64,000 nucleotides of DNA from a virus: IMG/VR virus record IMGVR_UViG_3300042566_000510, positions 1 through 64,000 of that record; one strand, 5' to 3'. Each line of letters begins with the position of its first letter. Position 1 is the stretch's first letter. The position numbers and the translations under genes were made by a program. Below are positions 14,825 through 23,394 of the stretch, in pieces. The notes under the pieces were generated by a model that saw only the letters and a program-made list of their open reading frames with translations, was not told the origin of the DNA and ran no database searches.

Positions 14825-17539
14825 ATGACTCTTCTCTCCGTCAAAGCATTCAACGGCCTCAAGCCCATCGTCAAGCCTCGCCTGCTTGGGCCTGGTGACG
14901 CGCAGGTTGCGCAGAACGCGCGGCTGATCTCCGGCTCACTTGAGGCCATGCGCGCGTCGACTACGCTCAAGGCAGCCGCAACTGGCACGCCCAAAACCAT
15001 CTTCAAGTACGGCGACGCTTCGAGCGAGACCAACTACTGGCTCGAGTTCACCAATGACACTGACGTCATGCGCTCGCCGATCCCCAACGATCAGTGGGAT
15101 CGCCTGTACTGGACCGACGGCATCGGACTGCCCCGCTACGCTCCGAACTCCATGATCTTGAGCTCGCAGCCATACCCCGGAGCCTCATACCAGCTCGGCT
15201 TACCTGCGCCCAACAAGCCAACAATCGGCTCCTTCTCCGCTGTTCCGGTCTACACGCCTGTCACCCGCGAGTACGTGCTGACCTTCTACAACCCAACCTC
15301 GACCAAAGAGTCTGCACCAAGCTCCGTGTTCACGGTTCAGGCTGTCGACGGGCAGAAGACTGCCGTATCCAACCTCACCACGAACAACCAAGGCGACGCC
15401 GGCATCACCAAGAAGCGCCTGTACCGAAAGGTCAGTGGCACCTACCGTCGCGTGACTGAGCTTGACCTTTCCGTGACGACCTACGACGACACGGCAACCG
15501 ACGCATCGCTGGCATCGGCAGCGACTCTTTCATTGGCAGTTGGCTCTGCGCCAGCCGCACCAGGCAGGGCTCCGACCGTTACGACCTCGACCGTGACGCC
15601 AACGGCTGCCGGCATTTCGCGCAGCTACATCTACACCATCAAGAACGTCGCTGTTGGCATGACCGGTGGTGATGGTGGTCAGTACACCGAGTACTTTGCC
15701 GAATCCGCAGCGAGTGCGGTTTACACGGTCACAGCGGACACCACTCAGACCGTGACCATCAGCGGCATGAGTAACACCCTGGGAGGCAGTCACTTCCGCG
15801 TGTATCGCAAAGACGCGGGTAGCTCGTCGTACCAGTTTGTCGCAGAAGTTCCGGTTGCTCAGACGTCCGTGGCCGACGTGATCGCAGCAACAACGCTTGG
15901 TGGCGTCTACAGCCCAGACGGCGCGTGGAACTTCTCCCCAAGCGTTGCTCCAACTGGAAGCGTGAACTCTTCGACCGCCAAGTCCACCGTGTCCCGCGTG
16001 TACATGGCGACATACCTAGACGCGTCAGGCAATGAAAGTACGAGGAGCCCAGTGAGCTCCGTGATCAGCGCCGTTGACGGTCAGACCTCGGTGACCATCA
16101 CCCAGAGCGAGACAGTGCCAGCCGGTGTCGCCAAGAAGCGCATCTACCGCCAGACTGTGACCGTAACTAACGGCGTGATTAGCGTGAGCGATGCAAACTG
16201 GAAGCTCGTCATTGAAGTGCCGGCAACCACAACATCCGGCGTCGAGGCTTTGGCTGACGTGTCTCTTGGTGCCGCATACCCAACCGCGCTGCGCGATTTG
16301 CCTGTAGCACCCAATGCAACCCCGACGCTCAACGCCACCATCCCAACGGCGCCAGTTCCAGAGACGCGCACGTACGTCATTACATACGTCTCGGCATACG
16401 GCGAAGAAGGCCCGCCATCGGATGCATCTGACCTAGCGACCATTGATCCCACGAAGAGCGTTACCGTCGACCTCGCTGGATCTCCCACGGGCAGCTACAA
16501 CGTCACCCTCAAGCGCATCTACCGCTCATCCACTGTCGGCAACCAGGCTCAGTTCCAGTTCGTCGCTGAAGTTCCTCTGGCTACGAGCTCGTACGTGGAT
16601 GAGGTTGACCAGGCCGATCTCGGTGAAGTGCTGCCAAGCGAAGGCTGGGTTGCTCCTCCCGCGGATCTCAAGGGCTTGCGCATGCTGGCCAACGGAGCCG
16701 CTGTCGGCTTCTCTGGTCGCACCGTGTACCTGTCAGAGCCCAACATGCCGCACGCTTGGCCGCACAAGTACACGATCGACTTTGACATCGTCGGCATCGC
16801 CGTCTTTGGCCAGACCGTCGCTGTGCTGACCAATGCGTACCCGTTCCTGCTGCAAGGCGCTGACCCTGCTGCAATGACGCCGACCAAGCTCGAGTTCCCG
16901 CAGGCGTGCGTATCAAAGCGCTCGATTGTTGAGACCGGAGACGGCGTGCTGTACGCATCCCCTGATGGCTACGTATCAATCGGCTCAGGCGTCGGGTTGA
17001 TAACCGCAACCCTGCTATCTCGCGACGGCTGGCAGGCATACGTGCCATCCTCGATGGAATGCTACCTGTACAACGGCCGCATTCATGTCATGTACAACAC
17101 CGGCTCCGTGCGCGGCTGCCTCGTCATTGACCCAACCGGTCAAGGCGCGGTCATGACCACGATGGACATCAACGCCGCCACCGCTGTGAATGCTGGCTAC
17201 TACGATCCAGCGCGAGACATCCTGTACCTCGCTCAAGGCGGAAACATCGTGCGCGTTGACCAAGGCTCGGCGCTCACCGCAACCTGGCGCAGCAGGCTCT
17301 ACCGCCTGCCATGGCAGCAGAACATGTCCGTCGCGCAGGTTCGCGCTGCAAGCTACCCAGTGACACTTCGCATCTACGCTGACGGCGTGCTCAAGACGAC
17401 AAAGACTGTCACCAGCGCAGAGCACTTCCCACTGGCTGGCGGCTTCCGCGCGCTTGACTGGGAGTTTGAAATCGACACCACCACCGAAGTTTCGGAGGTG
17501 AATATCGCCACCAGCGTTGCCGAGTTGAAAGCCGTATGA
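14825..17539 (+). CDS. large tail/virion structural protein with FN3-like repeats
   Basis: 904 aa. N-terminal about 120 residues: LKPIVKPRLLGPGDAQVAQN, a motif often seen in tail-stabilising or hub proteins. The middle (about 130-600) holds several beta-sandwich repeats with the shared phrase KKR(L/I)YR(K/Q) and paired TYVITYVSAYGEEGPPS-like strands, as in fibronectin type III repeats. The C-terminal 250 residues are beta-rich, possibly a propeller. It overlaps the next gene by 4 nt. Probably part of the tail tube or baseplate. Confidence 0.75.
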   Translation: MTLLSVKAFNGLKPIVKPRLLGPGDAQVAQNARLISGSLEAMRASTTLKAAATGTPKTIFKYGDASSETNYWLEFTNDTDVMRSPIPNDQWDRLYWTDGIGLPRYAPNSMILSSQPYPGASYQLGLPAPNKPTIGSFSAVPVYTPVTREYVLTFYNPTSTKESAPSSVFTVQAVDGQKTAVSNLTTNNQGDAGITKKRLYRKVSGTYRRVTELDLSVTTYDDTATDASLASAATLSLAVGSAPAAPGRAPTVTTSTVTPTAAGISRSYIYTIKNVAVGMTGGDGGQYTEYFAESAASAVYTVTADTTQTVTISGMSNTLGGSHFRVYRKDAGSSSYQFVAEVPVAQTSVADVIAATTLGGVYSPDGAWNFSPSVAPTGSVNSSTAKSTVSRVYMATYLDASGNESTRSPVSSVISAVDGQTSVTITQSETVPAGVAKKRIYRQTVTVTNGVISVSDANWKLVIEVPATTTSGVEALADVSLGAAYPTALRDLPVAPNATPTLNATIPTAPVPETRTYVITYVSAYGEEGPPSDASDLATIDPTKSVTVDLAGSPTGSYNVTLKRIYRSSTVGNQAQFQFVAEVPLATSSYVDEVDQADLGEVLPSEGWVAPPADLKGLRMLANGAAVGFSGRTVYLSEPNMPHAWPHKYTIDFDIVGIAVFGQTVAVLTNAYPFLLQGADPAAMTPTKLEFPQACVSKRSIVETGDGVLYASPDGYVSIGSGVGLITATLLSRDGWQAYVPSSMECYLYNGRIHVMYNTGSVRGCLVIDPTGQGAVMTTMDINAATAVNAGYYDPARDILYLAQGGNIVRVDQGSALTATWRSRLYRLPWQQNMSVAQVRAASYPVTLRIYADGVLKTTKTVTSAEHFPLAGGFRALDWEFEIDTTTEVSEVNIATSVAELKAV

Positions 17540-19626
17540 TCCGCGAAACCCTTGTCCCATCCATCCCAGACATCCGCGACGACAACGTCAAGGATGTGCT
17601 GCGCGCCATCAAGAGCACGCTCGACGTGCGCGAGGGCAACATCGGTGACCCGCTTGACCAAGTTGTCACCATGCGAGAGCTCAGCGCTCTCAACCTGGTA
17701 GACAAGTCCAGCACCAGCACCACTTCGTACGGCGCGACCCTTCCTGTTGGCCCCGTCATTCCAGCGCCAACCGGCGGGTACAACCCGGCCACCGACTACA
17801 CGATTCCACCAGCTCCGACAAACCTGCGCGCAAGGGGTGGCTTCACCAACGTCTACCTCGAATGGGACGGGGCGCCAATCAAGAACCTCGCGTACACCGA
17901 GATCTGGCGCTCGGCAGCCGACAGCCTTGGCACGGCAGTCATGGTTGGAACCACGGCGGCCAACGTCTACGCCGACGCGGCCGCGCCAGATACGGAGTAC
18001 TTCTACTGGGTTCGCTTTGTATCTGAGGCCAACGTCACCGGCCCGTACAACGGCACCTCTGGCACACGCGCCCGTACGGCCATGGACGTCTCGGCGGCCA
18101 TCTCCGCGATTTCAGATGAGATCATAAACAGTCAGCTCTACGCCGATCTTGGTTCACGCATCTCGGCCACCGAGACCGGTATCAAGACCCTGACCGACAT
18201 CACTGCCACGAGCGCAAAGAGCGTCAGCACCCTAGCCAGCGTGGTCAACGGTCACTCGGCGGCCATTGAGGTGGCGCAGTCGTCGGTCGACGGCTTGCGT
18301 GCTCAGTACTCAGTCAAGATCGACAACAACGGGCACGTTTCAGGCTTCGGCTTGTCATCGACCATCACCAACGGCAAGCCCATGTCCGCGTTCATTGTGC
18401 GCGCAGACCGGTTCGCCATTGTGGGCGCAAACAGCACGACAGATCCGCTGGGCACACTTACACCAAGCAAGGTGCCTTTCATAGTACTGACAACACCGAC
18501 AGTCATTGGCGGCAAAACTTACCCTGCTGGCACCTGGATCGACACAGCATTCATTGCCAACGCCACGATTGCCAACGCGCAGATCTCCGACCTGACTGCC
18601 GACAAGATCACCACCGGCAGCTTGACGGCCTCAATTGGCATTACCACCGGTAAGATCACCGGCGGCGTCAATACAGCCTACGCTTTCGGCTCGAGCAACT
18701 TCGGCACGGGCTTCTACCTCGGCTCGGACAGCGGCGTCTACAAGTTTCGCGTTGGCTCGTACGCAAAGAACATGACGTGGGATGGGACTAACCTGTCTGT
18801 CACTGGTACTGTCTCAGCCACCGGAGCCACGTTCCAAGGCTTAACCATCACGGACGCCAGCGGTAACGTGCTGCTCTCGTCGGGCGGTGGAGTGAACGGT
18901 GCATACGTGTCTGGTCTCGGTGCGTTTGCTGGTCTTGATGAGATCACCTCTACAAACATCAGCACGTACATTGCCGACGGCGCAATCGGAAACGCCCACA
19001 TCGGTAACTTCATCTCGTCGACGAACTTCAACGGCGTCATCAATAGCAGCGGGCTCATCACCAGTAACGGCACCACAGGCTGGGCGATTGGTAAGGCTGG
19101 AAATGCCGTGTTCCAATCCATCTATGCTCGCGGAGATATCCAGGCCAGCAGCTTAAACGCAGCAACCGGAACCTTTAGTGGCACGCTCACCTCGTCTGCA
19201 ATTAACGCGGTGAACACAATCAACGTGGCCGGCAACGCAGTTACTGCCATGTACTACGCCGCAGGCGGTTCTGGAACATTGGCTGCGAACGAGCAACTCA
19301 AGCTTATTACCTCAGTAAGCATCAGCATGCCGACTGGATCGAGTGGCGTTGTGATCAATGCGTTCGTGAACATGAGCGGTTACTACTCTGGCACAACGGT
19401 CTACATTGAAATCAAGCGCAACGACGGGACTCAACTCAGAGGCGTTGGCGTTTCCTTGGTGTCTGGCTTCTATTCGTCATTTGCTATCACGGCATTTGAC
19501 CCGTACCCAACATCCACATACCCAACGTACGCCATGTATATCAGTAATCCGACCACCGGCCCTGGATCCAACTCTCCAGCGGACTACAGCGATCCATCCA
19601 TCCAAGCAACAGGCGGTAAGCGATGA
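17536..19626 (+). CDS. tail-tip protein with FN3-like and DUF1983-like regions
   Basis: 696 aa. Residues about 95-180 are a fibronectin-type domain (APTNLRARGGFTNVYLEWDG). Residues about 240-360 carry the DUF1983 signature of lambda J-type tip proteins (VDGLRAQYSVKIDNNGHVSG, later FIVRADRFAIV and TADKITTGSL). The C-terminus has Gly/Ser-rich beta repeats. It probably contributes to host recognition with the fibre genes. Operon-coupled to both neighbours by 4-nt overlaps. Confidence 0.8.
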   Translation: MIRETLVPSIPDIRDDNVKDVLRAIKSTLDVREGNIGDPLDQVVTMRELSALNLVDKSSTSTTSYGATLPVGPVIPAPTGGYNPATDYTIPPAPTNLRARGGFTNVYLEWDGAPIKNLAYTEIWRSAADSLGTAVMVGTTAANVYADAAAPDTEYFYWVRFVSEANVTGPYNGTSGTRARTAMDVSAAISAISDEIINSQLYADLGSRISATETGIKTLTDITATSAKSVSTLASVVNGHSAAIEVAQSSVDGLRAQYSVKIDNNGHVSGFGLSSTITNGKPMSAFIVRADRFAIVGANSTTDPLGTLTPSKVPFIVLTTPTVIGGKTYPAGTWIDTAFIANATIANAQISDLTADKITTGSLTASIGITTGKITGGVNTAYAFGSSNFGTGFYLGSDSGVYKFRVGSYAKNMTWDGTNLSVTGTVSATGATFQGLTITDASGNVLLSSGGGVNGAYVSGLGAFAGLDEITSTNISTYIADGAIGNAHIGNFISSTNFNGVINSSGLITSNGTTGWAIGKAGNAVFQSIYARGDIQASSLNAATGTFSGTLTSSAINAVNTINVAGNAVTAMYYAAGGSGTLAANEQLKLITSVSISMPTGSSGVVINAFVNMSGYYSGTTVYIEIKRNDGTQLRGVGVSLVSGFYSSFAITAFDPYPTSTYPTYAMYISNPTTGPGSNSPADYSDPSIQATGGKR

Positions 19627-19931
19627 TTCATTACATCCTAAAAAACCCAGACGGCAGCGTGTTTCAACGCGGCGTATGCGGCGGCGAGAATGAGATCCCT
19701 CAGATTAATGGGCTAACCCCGGAAGTGATCGAGATGAGCGATCTGCGTCATCCATCAACGCAAGTGCGCGAGCCGACCTACGTCGACTACCGAGCGCTCG
19801 CTTACCCATCCATCGGTTCTCAAATCGACGCCCTTTGGCACGCCATGGACGACGGCTTACTACCCAAAATTGAGCCAATGTACAGCGACATCAAGGCAGT
19901 CAAAGAGAAGTACCCCAAGCCAACGGCATAA
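19623..19931 (+). CDS. small tail protein, XkdW/DUF4376-like C-terminus
   Basis: 102 aa. N-terminal beta part (MIHYILKNPDGSVF), then a helical tail with YPSIGSQIDALWHAMDDG and VKEKYPKP, a pattern shared by many short proteins encoded after tail fibres or tips. Role probably assembly-related. It starts within the previous stop (ATGA). Confidence 0.7.
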   Translation: MIHYILKNPDGSVFQRGVCGGENEIPQINGLTPEVIEMSDLRHPSTQVREPTYVDYRALAYPSIGSQIDALWHAMDDGLLPKIEPMYSDIKAVKEKYPKPTA

Positions 19932-20000
19932 CATTTAGTTGACGAGTCAGCGATAAGGCACGCACTCGTGTGCGCGTATATCACGACATCAAAAAAATGT

Positions 20001-20028
20001 CAACAAAATGTTGGTTTTCGGGTAAAAT
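20001..20028 (+). promoter_or_regulatory. operator with -10 element before the 20.0-kb gene
   Basis: CAACAAAATGTTG (20001-20013) is a perfect match to the CAACA-N3-TGTTG operator. TAAAAT at 20023-20028 is a fair -10 box, but no good -35 is visible at the right distance; the operator would sit across it. The -10 ends only 8 nt before the ATG at 20037, so the message could be leaderless. Confidence 0.55.
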
Positions 20029-20036
20029 CGCACGCT

Positions 20037-20528
20037 ATGACCGTTTCCAAAGACCACTCAGCTCCACCCTGGCAACCTGCCGGTGAGGACGAGTGGTTGT
20101 CGCTAATGGCTGGAAACGAGAATGCCGTTCGGTTCCTGCGTGATATTTCATTCTTGTCGCACGTCTACGACGACCTGATCGACAAAGACAAATCAGTGCC
20201 ACAAGACCACGTCCACGCATTGATGTGGAAGGCGCTGATCGCCATCCCGACTAATCCGTTTTACCAGGCGCATCAAGACATGCTGCGCCCGCTGCTGATT
20301 ACCGGGATCATCAACTGGCATGGGGCGAACCAGATTGAGGCGCGCGGCGACGTTGAGGAGCTGCACATCTCTCACGCCACGCGGTACTCCATTGGCGATA
20401 TTGCCTTGATGGCAATGGCCCTCACGGGCGGCCAGGAGCACGCGATTAAGAACGCAAGTCGGTGTCGTCTACTGTTTCAAAACGACACCTGGGAACATTA
20501 TTTGAAGGAGCATTCTCGTGCTAATTAA
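20037..20528 (+). CDS. 163-aa protein of unknown function
   Basis: Starts MTVSKDHSAPPWQPAGEDEW. Mostly helical, with FLRDISFLSHVYDDLIDKD near residue 40 and a central hydrophobic stretch (LRPLLITGIINWHG). No signal peptide and no family recognised. No Shine-Dalgarno is seen before ATG 20037. An upstream in-frame GTG (19968) would put the operator inside the gene, so the short start is preferred. It sits at the start of the ejection-protein block and may be expressed under repressor control. Confidence 0.65.
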   Translation: MTVSKDHSAPPWQPAGEDEWLSLMAGNENAVRFLRDISFLSHVYDDLIDKDKSVPQDHVHALMWKALIAIPTNPFYQAHQDMLRPLLITGIINWHGANQIEARGDVEELHISHATRYSIGDIALMAMALTGGQEHAIKNASRCRLLFQNDTWEHYLKEHSRAN

Positions 20529-21396
20529 AGACATATTCAGGCTGATCGTGCCGCAGTTCATGTTTGGATTGCGCCTTGACGTGGGCGGCGGCGATGCTCC
20601 AGCTCCAGATCCTGCGATTGGCGAGGCCGCCAAAGCGAATGCCGCGCTCGGGAAAGAGGCGTTCGACTGGTACAGCAACTACTACACCAACACAGTCGCT
20701 CCGATGCAGCAGCGTCAGACTGAGTTGGCCCAGACGCTGACCAATGATTACTTGGACACCTCGGCCCAACAGAAGCAGTTTGCGCAAGACCAGAATGCGT
20801 ACTACAAGTCTACGTTCCAGCCTGCCGAGCAGCAGATGGTGCGCGACGCCATGGACTACGACTCCGCGGCCAACATCAAGCGCGCATCTGGCGAGGCTGC
20901 AGCCAACGTCAACCAGCAGTTCAGCAACGCCCGTGGCCAAAGCGCTCGCTTGGCTGGTCGCTACGGCTTGGCATCCACCGCCTTTTCTGGCCCTGCTGGC
21001 GCCTCTGAGCGCGCTCAAGCGCTTGGCGCGGCTGGCGCTGCTACTGGTGCTGCCACCGCCACTAAAGACAAAGCCATCGCGCTGCGCTCTGGCGTGTCTA
21101 ACTTCGGTCGCAACATGCCTAACACGTCGGCTCAATACTTTGCAGGCTCCAACGCCTCCAACGCAGGCGCTGGCGCTGCCGCTGGGCAAGGCTTCAACAG
21201 CACCATGGCTGCTGGCGGCTTCATGAACGGAGGCTTCGGTCTTGGCATGCAGGGCAACAGCTCCGCAGGCAGCCTCTTGCTCGGCGACTTCCAAGGTCGC
21301 ATGCAAGGCTACGCCGCTGACCAGGCCGCGATTGGCGGACTGATGCAGGGTATCGGCAGCGTTGGTGCTGCCTACGGACTTAAGAAGTGGGGATAA
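20518..21396 (+). CDS. internal virion (ejection-type) protein
   Basis: 292 aa. GTG start behind GAAGGAG. An N-terminal short hydrophobic helix is followed by Ala/Gln-rich helices (about 40-150), then a Gly/Ala/Ser/Met-rich low-complexity half (GGFMNGGFGLGMQGNSS). This is typical of small podovirus ejection proteins stored in the capsid and released with DNA. Two much larger internal proteins follow. Confidence 0.65.
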   Translation: MLIKDIFRLIVPQFMFGLRLDVGGGDAPAPDPAIGEAAKANAALGKEAFDWYSNYYTNTVAPMQQRQTELAQTLTNDYLDTSAQQKQFAQDQNAYYKSTFQPAEQQMVRDAMDYDSAANIKRASGEAAANVNQQFSNARGQSARLAGRYGLASTAFSGPAGASERAQALGAAGAATGAATATKDKAIALRSGVSNFGRNMPNTSAQYFAGSNASNAGAGAAAGQGFNSTMAAGGFMNGGFGLGMQGNSSAGSLLLGDFQGRMQGYAADQAAIGGLMQGIGSVGAAYGLKKWG

Positions 21397-21399
21397 CAC

Positions 21400-23361
21400 A
21401 TGGGACTCGGACTCGGAGCATTAGGCGGTTTAGCCAAGGGCATTGCCCAAGGTACGCAGATGGCGTGGGATCAGCAAGAGCGCGAGCGCCAAGCCGCACG
21501 CCAAGAGAAGATCGACGCCATGACGGAGGAGAAGTTTGGCCGCGAGAAAAAAGAGTGGGCTGACAAAGACGCCATCGAAAGGGCTACCACCGACATCATG
21601 AGCGCCGGCACGCAGACTCCAGGGTTTGCGTCAGAGTCCTCTTCTGGCAAGTACTTCAATAGAGATCAAAATGAAGCGCAGCAGCTCGCTGACCTCAACG
21701 CCGCAGCGGACGAAATGGCCGCGGGACCAGCCGGCGACCAAGGCGCATCGCAGCCGCTACAGGCATCTGTCAAGCAGGCAGCATCCGTTGCTGGCCTTGA
21801 CGGTAAGTCAAAGCTATTCACCGGGCTGAATGCCGCAACAGAAGCCAAGCAGTATGTCGACAACGGCGACTTCGGAAGCTACGCAAAATACACGACTCTG
21901 CGCGACAAGCTGGCCACCATGCCGGGTGGTCAGGAGTATGCCGACAAGTTCTTCCAGCGCATGAAGCTAATGAAGGAGGAAGGCCTTGACAAGGCTCTCT
22001 CATATCTTGACGCCGATCGACCAGAGGACGCCATGCGCGCCGCTCAGTCCGTTGGTCAGTACCGCCCTCCCGAAGGATCAAAGCTGGTATCAAGGCAAGG
22101 CAAGCATTGGCTCACAGGAGCAGATGACAAAGTCTGGAGCCTTGTTGACAAGGATGGGAAAGTCATCCAAGACGACGTTCGCCGGTCAATTGAAGGTGGC
22201 CTGCTCGGGTTCAAGGATCGCGCGACTATCGCTGCCACACTAAAGAAGTCCGAAGACTCCGCAGAGGCTCGCCGCTACGCAGCAGAAATGGCATTCCAGC
22301 GCGGGCTCATGCTTGGCGGAGGGGGCGGAAGGTCTGGAGGGTCTGGCGGATCCGGCGGATCTGGAAAGCAACCATCCGACCCGGCAATGAGCCTGCTTGA
22401 AGATGCGTACAAAGCTGACGCACCAGGCGGCGGGAAGCACACCGGAGCTCAGCTTATTGAGGGTACAGCGATGCTGGACGTCATCCCTAAGACCTTGCCG
22501 AATGGTACGACATTGTCTGACAAGATGCGCGCCCAGATTGCCTACGACGCATCTGTAAACCCAAACTCCACCACTACGCAAATCAATCCAACAACAGGAC
22601 AGATTGAGCGCGTGTATAAGATGGCGCCACGCCCTAATGCCGCTGGCAACATGATCCCAGCATCCATTCCTGTTGGGGTTTGGAGCGTAGATCAGGCGGT
22701 ATCAGCGGCCTCTACGGATGATGATGCAAGCAAAAAGGTGCGAGCCACGCTAGGCGCGGAGGTTCAAAAGATCACATCCGGATTGCCGCGGAATGAGCAG
22801 CAAAACGTCATTGACTCTGCATTCAGTGAGCGCGCCCGCAGGGAATACATGGGACGCTACCAAGGCGAGATTGCGCGTAGCGTTCAGGATCTCGACAAGC
22901 CGCAAGAGTGGAAGGATGCGTACGTCAAGCAAAACGTCCAAGCTCGTGAGCGATTGATTGACTTGCAGCGCGAGTTTGGCAAGAAGCCAGAATGGGTCGA
23001 AAAACAAGAGAGCCAAGCGCGCGTGAAGGCTGGCCTCGCCGCCACCGCCAATAGCAACTACACAGAAAGCCAAGCCGCATCTGTCAAGAAGTGGTTCGGC
23101 GATGAAAAGCCAATCATTCCGAGCATCACAAATGCAGCGAAAGGTTTGTACAACAGTGCGGCCGAATCTTTCAAGCAAAGCAATGTGCGGAGTGAAGACT
23201 ACATACGGAAAACCGTCGCAGACATCAATAAGACAGGAAGAATTTGGCCGGCTGACGCGTCAGCAATAGCAGCTACATTGAAGAGCAAGCCGGAGCTGAA
23301 GTCCCTCTTTACGCCTGACCAGCTAGAAGCAATTCAAGCCCGCACTGGCGCCCAGTTCTAA
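21400..23361 (+). CDS. large internal virion protein
   Basis: 653 aa. The first 25 residues are Gly/Ala-rich (MGLGLGALGGLAKGIAQGTQ), followed by charged coiled coil, a Gly/Ser-rich linker near residue 310 (GGGGGRSGGSGGSGGSG), and a helical C-terminal half. No enzymatic motif seen. It lies 3 nt after the previous ejection-type gene and just before the lysozyme-bearing giant, so it is probably part of the DNA-ejection channel. Confidence 0.7.
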   Translation: MGLGLGALGGLAKGIAQGTQMAWDQQERERQAARQEKIDAMTEEKFGREKKEWADKDAIERATTDIMSAGTQTPGFASESSSGKYFNRDQNEAQQLADLNAAADEMAAGPAGDQGASQPLQASVKQAASVAGLDGKSKLFTGLNAATEAKQYVDNGDFGSYAKYTTLRDKLATMPGGQEYADKFFQRMKLMKEEGLDKALSYLDADRPEDAMRAAQSVGQYRPPEGSKLVSRQGKHWLTGADDKVWSLVDKDGKVIQDDVRRSIEGGLLGFKDRATIAATLKKSEDSAEARRYAAEMAFQRGLMLGGGGGRSGGSGGSGGSGKQPSDPAMSLLEDAYKADAPGGGKHTGAQLIEGTAMLDVIPKTLPNGTTLSDKMRAQIAYDASVNPNSTTTQINPTTGQIERVYKMAPRPNAAGNMIPASIPVGVWSVDQAVSAASTDDDASKKVRATLGAEVQKITSGLPRNEQQNVIDSAFSERARREYMGRYQGEIARSVQDLDKPQEWKDAYVKQNVQARERLIDLQREFGKKPEWVEKQESQARVKAGLAATANSNYTESQAASVKKWFGDEKPIIPSITNAAKGLYNSAAESFKQSNVRSEDYIRKTVADINKTGRIWPADASAIAATLKSKPELKSLFTPDQLEAIQARTGAQF

Positions 23362-23394
23362 TCGAGTCAACACAAAGAAATAAGTAGAACCAGC